Notes under the pieces: generated by a model
The model's database searches: none
What the model was told of the DNA's origin: nothing
The model's input: only the letters and a program-made list of their open reading frames with translations
Part shown: positions 26,691 to 36,455 of the stretch, in pieces
Layout: the number at the start of each line of letters is the position of its first letter
Numbering within the stretch: the first letter of the stretch is position 1
Source of the DNA: Barnesiella sp. An22
Lineage (GTDB): Bacteria > Bacteroidota > Bacteroidia > Bacteroidales > Barnesiellaceae
Direction: 5' to 3'
DNA length: 64,000 nt
Assembly (NCBI RefSeq): GCF_002159975.1
Contig: NZ_NFJR01000005.1
Span: forward strand, 62,001 to 126,000
Position numbers and translations under genes: made by a program

Positions 26691-26734
26691 GAAAACCTTA
26701 TCAAAGAGTAGGCAAAACTAATAACATAAGTATT

Positions 26735-26929
26735 ATGCCAAGTTTTTTGCTCAAGGGTACTGCACAAACCCAAATCGGTAAAATTCCAAGAGGTGCAACG
26801 ATTCAAGTAATTAGTCAATCTGGTTCTTGTCCAAGTCAACAAGAAATCCTTACTGCAATAAGGGCTCAATTCGGTATAAATGAGCCAAATGCCAGACCAC
26901 ATTTTTTCAAATGGGAACAAGTGAAGTAA
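26735..26929 (+). CDS. 64-residue protein of the cargo operon
   Basis: 64 residues, beginning MPSFLLKGTAQTQIGKIP. It reads as a small beta-rich fold followed by a helix (QQEILTAIRAQFG) and a polar tail. No signal peptide, membrane segment or known motif. The stop (26927-26929) is directly followed by the ATG of the UDG-like gene with no spacer, so the two are probably translated together. Codon use is AT-rich, as in the rest of the element. Confidence 0.6.
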   Translation: MPSFLLKGTAQTQIGKIPRGATIQVISQSGSCPSQQEILTAIRAQFGINEPNARPHFFKWEQVK

Positions 26930-27748
26930 ATGCCTATGCGAGACCTATTCTGTAACGAATGCGGTCTGTCCTATGATATTCCACACCTTGTTGCCGAAAG
27001 GTTGCTTGGTGTGGAATATCTGCATAGGATAGAAAACCGCTATGAACAGATGCGCAAGTACTATGACTGTACTTGTGTAGAATGGCAAGGAGTGTTTACA
27101 GAGGATTTGAAACCATTTGGTGGATATGACGACACCACCTCCGTGACCATTCCGATTGGCAACTCCCAATTAGGCGCTGACACCAAGACACTGCATAAGG
27201 GGGCAATCGGAGTGGACTTGCCCACTTGGTTCAATGTTCAAGACAACAAGCATATAATGATTGTTGCACAAGACCCATTGAGGAACAACAAGTATTATGG
27301 AGAATGCTATGATGCGGTTATTTCAAGTCCATTTGGCTTGCACTCATTGGAGCATAGACAGAATGCGAGAGGTGGCAAAATGATGGATTTGCTCGTAAAG
27401 AGACTAGTAGCCAATGGATATGGCATTTATCTGACTGATGCCAACAAGTTCTTTATCTATGACCATAAGATAACCGATGAGTTCTCCGGTGCTCATATAG
27501 ACGAGTATGCAGAAATTATGAGACAAGAGATAGAGATTGTAAAACCTACTGTAATCGTGTGCCTTGGCAGGAGTGCCGAAAGGATGTGCAAAAAAATGGG
27601 ACTGTGGAACATTTTGGCATTGCCACATTTGTCTGGAACCGCTCGTGGTGCTATTGTGAGAAAATTCCCAAGATTAGAGGAGATTGGAGCCACAGCAGAG
27701 AACATTGCAGAGGAGTATGCAAGAGAAATTATTAGAAAAATCCAATGA
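26930..27748 (+). CDS. Uracil-DNA-glycosylase-superfamily-like protein
   Basis: 272 residues. Two short segments resemble the UDG superfamily active-site motifs: VAQDPLR (about 112-118; family 1 has GQDPYH) and LPHLSG (about 231-236; family 1 has HPSPLS), separated by about 115 residues with the expected strand IVKPTVIVCLG between. Both the Asp and the His positions are therefore present. The N-terminal part has CNEC (Cys8, Cys11) and CTC (Cys47, Cys49), which could bind metal or a cluster, as in Fe-S containing UDG families. The assignment is by motif only; a repair enzyme, an altered-base nuclease or a non-enzymatic relative are all possible. It starts right after the 64-residue gene. Confidence 0.65.
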   Translation: MPMRDLFCNECGLSYDIPHLVAERLLGVEYLHRIENRYEQMRKYYDCTCVEWQGVFTEDLKPFGGYDDTTSVTIPIGNSQLGADTKTLHKGAIGVDLPTWFNVQDNKHIMIVAQDPLRNNKYYGECYDAVISSPFGLHSLEHRQNARGGKMMDLLVKRLVANGYGIYLTDANKFFIYDHKITDEFSGAHIDEYAEIMRQEIEIVKPTVIVCLGRSAERMCKKMGLWNILALPHLSGTARGAIVRKFPRLEEIGATAENIAEEYAREIIRKIQ

Positions 27749-27761
27749 CTTGAACGGAAAA

Positions 27762-27791
27762 TCCCACAAACCATTTGCATGGAATGTGGGA
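27762..27791. other. Symmetric hairpin near the right end of the element
   Basis: TCCCACA pairs with TGTGGGA (27762-27768 with 27785-27791), then an AA/AA internal loop, then CCAT-TTGC-ATGG. It lies 14 bases after the UDG-like stop and lacks a T-run, so it could be a weak terminator or a subterminal structure of the element. Confidence 0.5.
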
Positions 27792-27815
27792 GAATACTTA
27801 TAACTTTGAACTGAT

Positions 27816-27849
27816 TTTTAGTGTTGGTACATTAAAGTATATAAGTGTG
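27816..27849. repeat. Right terminal inverted repeat
   Basis: Exact reverse complement of 25261-25294. The bases beyond it on the minus strand read ATGAAAAGCAAATTTTTT, possibly the original GH85 start. Confidence 0.93.
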
Positions 27850-28079
27850 AAAAAAATTTGCTTTTCATCTTCAAAAAAGACAGAACTCCCATAATACAGA
27901 CACCCCCGCTCTTCCTCCCGCGACACCCGTTTGCCCGACGACAGGCAAAAAGTTCGGCCTCAACCGCCGCTGTGGTATTAAAAATTCCATCGCCTGCTTT
28001 TGTTAAATATGGCTAACCCACCCCCAGTGACAGGCGAGTTTGACCTATCTTTATGCCTCTCAATAATCGATACCGCTTC

Positions 28080-28997
28080 ATGTTCAAAAAAACTGTAATT
28101 CTCATCACAACAGCAGCCCTCTGGAGTGCCGGAGTATCGGCCCGAACCTTCTCGCCCGAGGCGGCTACGGCTGCCCGGCAACAAATAGAAACGCTCTTGC
28201 AAGACAAAAAGGCGACGGTGGGTGTAGCCTGCTCAATCGACGGAGACGACTTTGCCCTCAACGACACGGTGCGCTACCCGCTCATGAGTGTATTCAAACT
28301 GCATGTGGCCGTGGCTGCCCTGCAACGCATGGAGGCCGAGGGGACCCGGCTCGACGAAGCTTTGACCATCGACTCTACCCAAATGCACCGCGACACCTAC
28401 AGCCCGCTGCTCGGACTCTATCCCTCGGGCAACTTTCGCATCTCGTATACCGACCTGTTGCACTATGCCCTAGCCTTGAGCGACAACAATGCCTGCGACA
28501 TCCTCATCGACTATGCCGGCGGCATCGGGGCGATAAAACATTGTATCGACCGGGCGGGCATCACAGGGTACGACCTCGCCGAGACCGAGGCCTCGATGCA
28601 CGCCGATATACCCGCCTGCTATCGCAACTGGGCCCACCCCTCGTCGGTGGTACAACTGCTGCAAAAGATTCTCGACGGCTCGTTGCTGAACGAGGAGCAT
28701 ACCCGCTTCATGCGCACGACCCTCGTCGAGACCTCGACAGGGCTCAATAAAATCAGGGCAGGCCTTCCCCCGGAGATTGTTCTGGGGCACAAGACCGGCA
28801 GCTCGGGACAGTTGCCCGATGGCCTGACGATTGCCGACAACGACGCCAGCTTCTTCTGCCTGCCCGACGGCCGCCTCTGTTTCCTGGTCGTCTTGGTGAA
28901 GGACTCCCGCGAAAGCGAAACCACCAACGCCGCCCTCATTGCCCGAATTGCCCGCATCGTCTACGACACCGCCACCGCGAATCAACTCTCCCGATAA
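28080..28997 (+). CDS. Class A beta-lactamase, subclass A2-like
   Basis: 305 residues with a signal peptide (FKKT, hydrophobic core, cleavage near VSA-RT). Serine beta-lactamase motifs: S70-V-F-K73 in PLMSVFKLH, SDN at 134-136, the omega-loop Glu in ETEASMHAD (about 168-170), and KTG at 238-240. The omega-loop wording is that of the Bacteroidales subclass A2 (CblA/CepA/CfxA-like) enzymes, which hydrolyse penicillins and cephalosporins in the periplasm. The ATG at 28080 is chosen for its normal signal peptide; an upstream ATG at 28053 adds MPLNNRYRF. It is only 230 bases beyond the right end of the mobile element. No strong promoter is seen (a TATCTTTA box at 28046 has one mismatch). Activity is not proven. 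Confidence 0.92.
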   Translation: MFKKTVILITTAALWSAGVSARTFSPEAATAARQQIETLLQDKKATVGVACSIDGDDFALNDTVRYPLMSVFKLHVAVAALQRMEAEGTRLDEALTIDSTQMHRDTYSPLLGLYPSGNFRISYTDLLHYALALSDNNACDILIDYAGGIGAIKHCIDRAGITGYDLAETEASMHADIPACYRNWAHPSSVVQLLQKILDGSLLNEEHTRFMRTTLVETSTGLNKIRAGLPPEIVLGHKTGSSGQLPDGLTIADNDASFFCLPDGRLCFLVVLVKDSRESETTNAALIARIARIVYDTATANQLSR

Positions 28998-29015
28998 AGC
29001 CCCATCACAAAACAC

Positions 29016-29046
29016 AAAGGGCCTGCCGACAATCGGCAGGCCCTTT
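29016..29046. terminator. Bidirectional terminator between convergent genes
   Basis: AAAGGGCCTGCCGA (29016-29029) pairs perfectly with 29033-29046 around a 3-base loop, with A-tract and T-tract on either side. It serves the beta-lactamase and the M13 peptidase. Confidence 0.9.
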
Positions 29047-29068
29047 GCCATATCTCAATCTCGGATGA

Positions 29069-31099
29069 TTACCAGATGATTACCCGATCGGCAGGAGCCA
29101 GATACATGGGATCGCCCTCTTTGATATTGAATGCCTTGAAGAAGGTATCGATATTACGCAGGGCAGCGTTTACACGCCAGCGGCCCAGCGAGTGGGGGTC
29201 GATTTTGGTCAGACGCAGAATCTCGGCATCGCGAATGTTGCCGGCCCACAGGTTGGCATACGACAGGTAGAAGCGTTGGTCGGCAGTGAAGCCATCGATC
29301 AAGGCAGGCTCTACCCCGTTGAGCGAATTGCGGAATGCCGTGTAGGCTACACGCAGACCACCGTGGTCGGCGATATTCTCGCCCAGCGTGAAGTGACCGT
29401 TGGCATGAACCGTATCGAGCACGATGATATTGTCGTACTGTTTGGCCAGAATCTCGGCCCGTTGGTTGAACTGCTCGGCATCTTCGGGCGTCCACCAGTC
29501 GTTCAGGTTACCATCCTTGTCGTATTGACGGCCCTGGTCGTCGAATCCGTGAGTCATCTCGTGACCGATAACCACACCGATAGCACCGTAGTTCACGGCA
29601 TCGTCGGCATCGAAGTTAAAGAAGGGCGGTTGCAGAATACCGGCGGGGAAGCAAATCTCGTTCGAGGTGGGGTTGTAGTAGGCATTCACCGTTTGCGGGC
29701 TCATGTACCATTTGGTCTTGTCGACAGGTTTGCCCTCGTCTTTGAGCGAGTAGAGCGTTTCAAACTCGGCAGCACGACGCACGTTGGCGTAGTAGCTCTC
29801 TTTCGGGTCGATGGTCAGGCCGCTGTAATCGCGCCATTTGTCGGGGTAACCGATTTTTACGTAGAAGGTATTCAGTTTCTCGTGAGCCTTGGCTTTGGTG
29901 GCATCGCTCATCCATTCGAGGCTGTCGATGTGCTGGCCCAGAGCCGTCTGCAAGTTGGCTACGAGCTGTACCATGCGCTCTTTGGCTTCGGGGGGGAAGT
30001 ATTTGGCTACATACATTTCGCCGACGGCTTCGGAGAGCAGGCTGTTGGGCACGTTGAGAGCCCGTTTCCAGCGGGGTTCGATCTGCTCTTTACCCGACAG
30101 CGTCTTGGAATAGAAGTCGAAGCGGGCGTTTACGAAATCGTCGCTCAGGTAGGGAGCGGCACCGTCGATGCAGTTGAAGGCCAGATAGTCGCGCATCTCC
30201 TGCTCGCTCAGCGTCTTGAGCAGTTCGTTCACGGCCTTGAGCGTACGGGGCTGGCCGATGTTGATTTTCTGGATGCTGTCGAGACCTACGGTCTTGAAGT
30301 AAACATCCCAGTCGAGACCGTCGTACTGTTTCTTCAGGTCGGCAACCGTCATCACGTTGTAACCGGCTTGCGGGTCGCGCAGCTCTTCACGCGTGAAAGC
30401 GGCCTTGGCAATAGCCGTCTCGACCTTCAGCACCGTAGCGGCAGCCTGCTCGGCAGCCTCTTGCGTATAACCCGAAAGGGTGAAGAGGGTCTTGATATAG
30501 TTGGTGTAACTGTCGCGAATCTTGCGGCTGTTCTCGTCGTCGGATACGTAGTAGTCGCGGTCGCCCATGTTCATACCGGCCTGGTACCAACCGGCGATAT
30601 TCATCGAACTGTTCTTGGCATCGGCATCGACATAGATGGCGAAGAACGGAGCCGACATGGTACGGTGCATCTCACCGATCATGGCACTCACGGCCTCTTT
30701 GCCCGAAAGCGACTGGATGCGTTTGAGCTCGTCGGCAATAGGAGCGGCCCCCTCTTGGTTCAGGCGCACGCTGTCTAGCCCCATGTTGTAGAGGTCGCCA
30801 ATCTTCTGGGCCACGCTGCCCGGCTCGGCTTTCTGTTTGCCCAACTCATCGAAGAGCAGACGGATTTGCTCCTGGTTGTTCTCCCGCAGTTGGTCGAAAG
30901 AGCCATAGCGGGCATACTCGGGTTTCAACGGATTTTTCTGCATCCATCCGCCGCACGCATACTCATAGAAATCGTCGCCGCAAGCCACCGTCGTATCGAG
31001 GTTGGTCAGGTCGATACCCGGAGTCTTGGTGACCGATTTGTTTGTACAGCCTGTGGCTATCAAAGCTGCTGCAAACGATAAAATCATTACTCTTTTCAT
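29069..31099 (-). CDS. M13-family zinc metallopeptidase (neprilysin/PepO type), lipoprotein
   Basis: 676 residues. It has a lipoprotein signal (hydrophobic stretch, LIATGC lipobox). The mature protein has the M13 helical N-terminal domain and the catalytic domain with HEMTH (in VIGHEMTHGFDDQG, about 515-528) and the third zinc ligand region ENIADHGG (about 580-587); a C-terminal region ending in R-V-I-I-W is as in the family. M13 peptidases cut oligopeptides outside the cytoplasm. The ATG at 31099 is preferred because the upstream ATG (31126) gives a longer N-terminus without a lipobox at normal distance. Confidence 0.94.
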   Translation of the reverse strand: MKRVMILSFAAALIATGCTNKSVTKTPGIDLTNLDTTVACGDDFYEYACGGWMQKNPLKPEYARYGSFDQLRENNQEQIRLLFDELGKQKAEPGSVAQKIGDLYNMGLDSVRLNQEGAAPIADELKRIQSLSGKEAVSAMIGEMHRTMSAPFFAIYVDADAKNSSMNIAGWYQAGMNMGDRDYYVSDDENSRKIRDSYTNYIKTLFTLSGYTQEAAEQAAATVLKVETAIAKAAFTREELRDPQAGYNVMTVADLKKQYDGLDWDVYFKTVGLDSIQKINIGQPRTLKAVNELLKTLSEQEMRDYLAFNCIDGAAPYLSDDFVNARFDFYSKTLSGKEQIEPRWKRALNVPNSLLSEAVGEMYVAKYFPPEAKERMVQLVANLQTALGQHIDSLEWMSDATKAKAHEKLNTFYVKIGYPDKWRDYSGLTIDPKESYYANVRRAAEFETLYSLKDEGKPVDKTKWYMSPQTVNAYYNPTSNEICFPAGILQPPFFNFDADDAVNYGAIGVVIGHEMTHGFDDQGRQYDKDGNLNDWWTPEDAEQFNQRAEILAKQYDNIIVLDTVHANGHFTLGENIADHGGLRVAYTAFRNSLNGVEPALIDGFTADQRFYLSYANLWAGNIRDAEILRLTKIDPHSLGRWRVNAALRNIDTFFKAFNIKEGDPMYLAPADRVIIW

Positions 31100-31122
31100 T
31101 TTACAATATATATTTATGTGTT

Positions 31123-33102
<1,980 letters not shown>

Positions 33103-33291
33103 ATTTCTCGTTTTATCGGTCGGCAAATATAAGCAAAAAAGCCCAGCTTACTTGAGTTTTTTTGTTAATCCTTTAACATCACCATCCATCGGATACGATG
33201 AAAATGCCGAAATCAATCTCATTTTACCGCCCAGATTTCGGAATCTGGATAAAAAGCCGTAAACTTGTAAGCGTAAATCGCACTTTCCTTT

Positions 33292-36174
33292 ATGACTCCT
33301 TTTCTATACCGCATAGCCCAATCCTTCTACGAGCGTTACGGGCACGACATTTCGCAACTGGCCTTCGTCTTTCCCAACCGGCGGAGCGGCATCTTCTTTC
33401 AGAAGTATCTGGCCGAAGTGGCGGGCAAACCGCTCTTCTCGCCCCGGGTAACGACCATCAACGACCTTATGGCCGAGCTCTCGCCCTACACGACCATCGA
33501 CCGCATCAGCCTGCTGGTGATGCTCTACAAACGGTACATCGAACTGCGGCAGAGCGACGAGACCTTCGACAACTTTGTCTTTTGGGGCGACATGCTGCTG
33601 GGCGACTTCGACGACGTGGACAAATACATGGTCGATGCCCGACAGCTCTATACCAACATACACGACTTGAAAGAGATCGACGAGTTTTACCTCACCGACG
33701 AGCAGATTGCCATCATCAAACGCTTCTGGGGGCACCTTTTCTTCCCCTCGACCGAGAGCGAGAACAAGCAGCAGTTCATCCAGTTGTGGCAGATTCTTTT
33801 CGACCTCTATAACCGGCTGCGAGACGACCTGGCCAGCCAGAACAAGGCCTACGAGGGAATGATTTTCCGCGACGTGGCCGAGCGTTGCCGCCGCAAGGAG
33901 ACGCTCGACCTGCCCTATACGCAGGTGGTTTTCGTGGGATTCAACGCCATCACCGAGGCCGAACGGGTATTCATGGAGTACCTGCGCGACACGGGGCTGG
34001 GCGATTTCTATTGGGACTACTACGCCCCTACCCTGCACGACCCGTACAACAAGGCGGCTTTCTTCCTCAACGACAACAAACGGCGATTTCCCTCGAAAAT
34101 CGACCTCGACGAACGCATCGAGCAGGTGCCCCGCATCGAGCTCATCTCGGTGCCGTCGGCCGTGGGGCAAGCCAAGCAGGCGACCGACATTCTGCAACGG
34201 CTCATCGACGAAAAGCAGCTGTCGCCCGAGCGGGCCATCGACACGGCCATCGTCCTCCCCGACGAGGAGTTGCTGCTCCCCATGCTCTACTCCATACCGC
34301 CCGAAATCTCGACGGTCAACATCACCATGGGATACACGTTGCAACACACGACCGTGGCGGCTCTCATGGATTCGATATTCCAGATGCAGCGGCACGTGCG
34401 CTTCTCGAAGGGCGAACCGCGTTTCTACCACATCGACGTGAAGCAACTGCTGGGACACCGCTTCATCGCCGCCCGTCTGGGCGACGAAGGGCAACGCATC
34501 ACCGCCTTCATCAACGGCAACAACCGGGCTTTCGTTTCGCCCGGCGAGCTGGGCCGTCACCCGCTGGTCGAGCTGCTGTTCCGCATCCCGGCTACGGCCG
34601 ACGAGGCAGCCGACTACCTGACCCGCCTGCTCGAATATCTGCAACAGGATACCGCTGCCGACGAACCGGCCGAGGCGACCGACGAGGAGAACTCGCCCGT
34701 AGGATTCTCGGCCGTGGAGCGGGAGTTCATGTATCACTACTACATCACCATCAAGCGGTTGCGCGACGTGATGACCGAGCAACGTATCGCCATGGGGGTC
34801 GACACCTTCTTCCGCCTGCTGGGCAAGATGGCGGCCTCGATTTCGATTCCCTTCCGGGGCGAACCGCTCTCGGGATTGCAGGTGATGGGTGTGCTCGAGA
34901 CACGGGCTCTCGACTTCGAGAACCTCATCATCCTGTCGATGAACGAAGGCATCTTCCCTGTAAAAAAGGTGGCCCCCTCTTTCATCCCCTATAACCTGCG
35001 GCGGGGATTCGGCATGGCAACCACCGAGCATCAGGACAGTATCTATGCCTACTACTTCTACCGCATGATAAGCCGGGCCAAACGGGTATTCCTGCTCTAC
35101 GACAGCCGTACCGACGGCCTCAAGAGCGGCGAGGTGAGCCGCTATGTCTATCAGCTGAAATACCACTATCGCCTGCCCATCCAGGAGATTCAGATCAACT
35201 GCGACATCGCCACCTTCTCGCCCACGACCATCACGGTCGACAAGCACCGCTTCGGCATCGACCGCAAGCTGGCGGCCTTCCTATCGGGCGGCGACAGTGC
35301 CCTCTCGGCCAGTGCCATCAACCGCTACCTGAACTGCCCCTTGCAGTTCTACCTGCAATATATCGAGGGGCTCGAACGTCCCGACGAGGTGGCCGAGAGT
35401 GTCGACAGCGGTACCTTCGGCAGCATCTACCACGGCATGATGCAGCACATCTACGAACGCATCGAGGGCGACCGCGAGCAGGTGACCGTCACGGCCGACC
35501 ACATCGACGCCATCCGCAAAGACAAGCCGCTGCTCACCCACTACCTCGAGGAGTGCTTTGCCCGCGACTACTACAAAACACCGCAACACCCCCGGCCGCT
35601 CACCGGATACGACTACCTCACGGGCGAAATCATTCTCAAGCTCATCGACAAGACCCTCGAGAAGGACCGCTCGCTCACCCCGTTTGTCTACCGGGCTTCC
35701 GAGTTGCGCATCACGGGCGAAGCTCCCATCAGCGGCCAACGCGCCGTGCAACTGAAGGGGTTCATCGACCGGGTGGACGAGTGCAACGGCCGCATCCGCA
35801 TCGTCGACTACAAGACCGGCAAGGAGCGGCTCGACTTCAAATCGGTCGAAGAGCTCTTCGACAGCTCGGCCACCGAACGCCGCAAAGCCATCCTGCAGGT
35901 GCTGCTCTACTGCAAACTGTACAAGATGAACTATCGGCCGGCCTCGCCCATCTACCCGGCCATCTACATCATACGCAACCTGTTCGACAAATTCGAATGG
36001 AACATCCGCTACGAGAAGGATCTGTTCACCGACTTCGCTCACGTAGAAGAGGAGTTCGACCGGTGCCTCACGGCCTGCCTCGACGAAATCTTCAACCTCG
36101 ACCGCCCCTTCACCCAGACGACCGAAGAGTCGCACTGCCAATATTGCGACTTCAAGTTGCTGTGCAAGCGATAA
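33292..36174 (+). CDS. AddB-like PD-(D/E)XK nuclease/helicase-fold protein
   Basis: 960 residues. The N-terminal half resembles UvrD-like helicase domains without a canonical Walker A, as in AddB. The C-terminal nuclease part starts about residue 660 (SALSASAINRYLNCPLQFYLQ), with GFIDRVDE and IVDYKTGKE (about 840-850) giving the PD-(D/E)XK core, and CQYCDFKLLC near the end. Four Cys (one in NCPLQ, three at the C-terminus) are placed as in AddB, where they bind a 4Fe-4S cluster. AddAB-type enzymes process double-strand breaks for recombination. No AddA partner is in the window, so its complex is not shown. Divergent from the ABC-F gene. Confidence 0.85.
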   Translation: MTPFLYRIAQSFYERYGHDISQLAFVFPNRRSGIFFQKYLAEVAGKPLFSPRVTTINDLMAELSPYTTIDRISLLVMLYKRYIELRQSDETFDNFVFWGDMLLGDFDDVDKYMVDARQLYTNIHDLKEIDEFYLTDEQIAIIKRFWGHLFFPSTESENKQQFIQLWQILFDLYNRLRDDLASQNKAYEGMIFRDVAERCRRKETLDLPYTQVVFVGFNAITEAERVFMEYLRDTGLGDFYWDYYAPTLHDPYNKAAFFLNDNKRRFPSKIDLDERIEQVPRIELISVPSAVGQAKQATDILQRLIDEKQLSPERAIDTAIVLPDEELLLPMLYSIPPEISTVNITMGYTLQHTTVAALMDSIFQMQRHVRFSKGEPRFYHIDVKQLLGHRFIAARLGDEGQRITAFINGNNRAFVSPGELGRHPLVELLFRIPATADEAADYLTRLLEYLQQDTAADEPAEATDEENSPVGFSAVEREFMYHYYITIKRLRDVMTEQRIAMGVDTFFRLLGKMAASISIPFRGEPLSGLQVMGVLETRALDFENLIILSMNEGIFPVKKVAPSFIPYNLRRGFGMATTEHQDSIYAYYFYRMISRAKRVFLLYDSRTDGLKSGEVSRYVYQLKYHYRLPIQEIQINCDIATFSPTTITVDKHRFGIDRKLAAFLSGGDSALSASAINRYLNCPLQFYLQYIEGLERPDEVAESVDSGTFGSIYHGMMQHIYERIEGDREQVTVTADHIDAIRKDKPLLTHYLEECFARDYYKTPQHPRPLTGYDYLTGEIILKLIDKTLEKDRSLTPFVYRASELRITGEAPISGQRAVQLKGFIDRVDECNGRIRIVDYKTGKERLDFKSVEELFDSSATERRKAILQVLLYCKLYKMNYRPASPIYPAIYIIRNLFDKFEWNIRYEKDLFTDFAHVEEEFDRCLTACLDEIFNLDRPFTQTTEESHCQYCDFKLLCKR

Positions 36175-36316
36175 GCCGGAAGAAAGCAGGCTCATAACAT
36201 TGATTATCAAACTAATATATAAGCATTACAGAACCGAAAAATAATTCTTTACCCAACCGGAAGAGTAAAAAGAGAATTTATTTTTATCGAAAAACGATAA
36301 TTTTTTATTGATTTTC

Positions 36317-36347
36317 TTTGCAATTTCAATTTTTATATCTATGTTTG
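36317..36347 (+). promoter_or_regulatory. Bacteroidales promoter upstream of sppA
   Basis: TTTG at 36317-36320, a 19-base spacer and TATGTTTG at 36340-36347. A second -7 like box, TATCTTTG (36405-36412), lies nearer the gene but without a clear -33 partner. Confidence 0.65.
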
Positions 36348-36455
36348 CATAGAATAAACGACGAAGATAAACGACTCATGAGCTTTTTCTTCCGAAAAAG
36401 AGTTTATCTTTGTCAAATCGAATGAAACAAAAACATTAAACAAAGCGATAAGACA

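Larger units (their letters stand above)
25261..27849. mobile_element. AT-rich element bounded by 34-bp perfect inverted repeats, with cargo
   Basis: The segment is flanked by perfect inverted repeats (25261-25294 and 27816-27849), is visibly more AT-rich than its flanks, and interrupts the GH85 gene. Contents in order: an ORF broken at a C run, a terminator, a truncated IS1595-type transposase, a consensus promoter with a structured leader, a 64-residue protein and a UDG-like protein, all on the plus strand. No intact transposase is present, so it would need help from one supplied elsewhere. I see no target-site duplication: the flanking bases (CTTTGGGT left, AAAAAAAT right) differ. It could also be an IS-derived remnant with adjacent deletion. 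Confidence 0.8.

Noticed and set aside
26404-26734. Group I or group II intron
   Set aside because: No catalytic core sequences or domain V are recognisable, and no split gene flanks the region.
25261-27849. Invertible (phase-variable) DNA segment
   Set aside because: Repeats fit inversion, but no recombinase is near and the segment carries a transposase fragment; a mobile element explains more. Read pairs could still show inversion.
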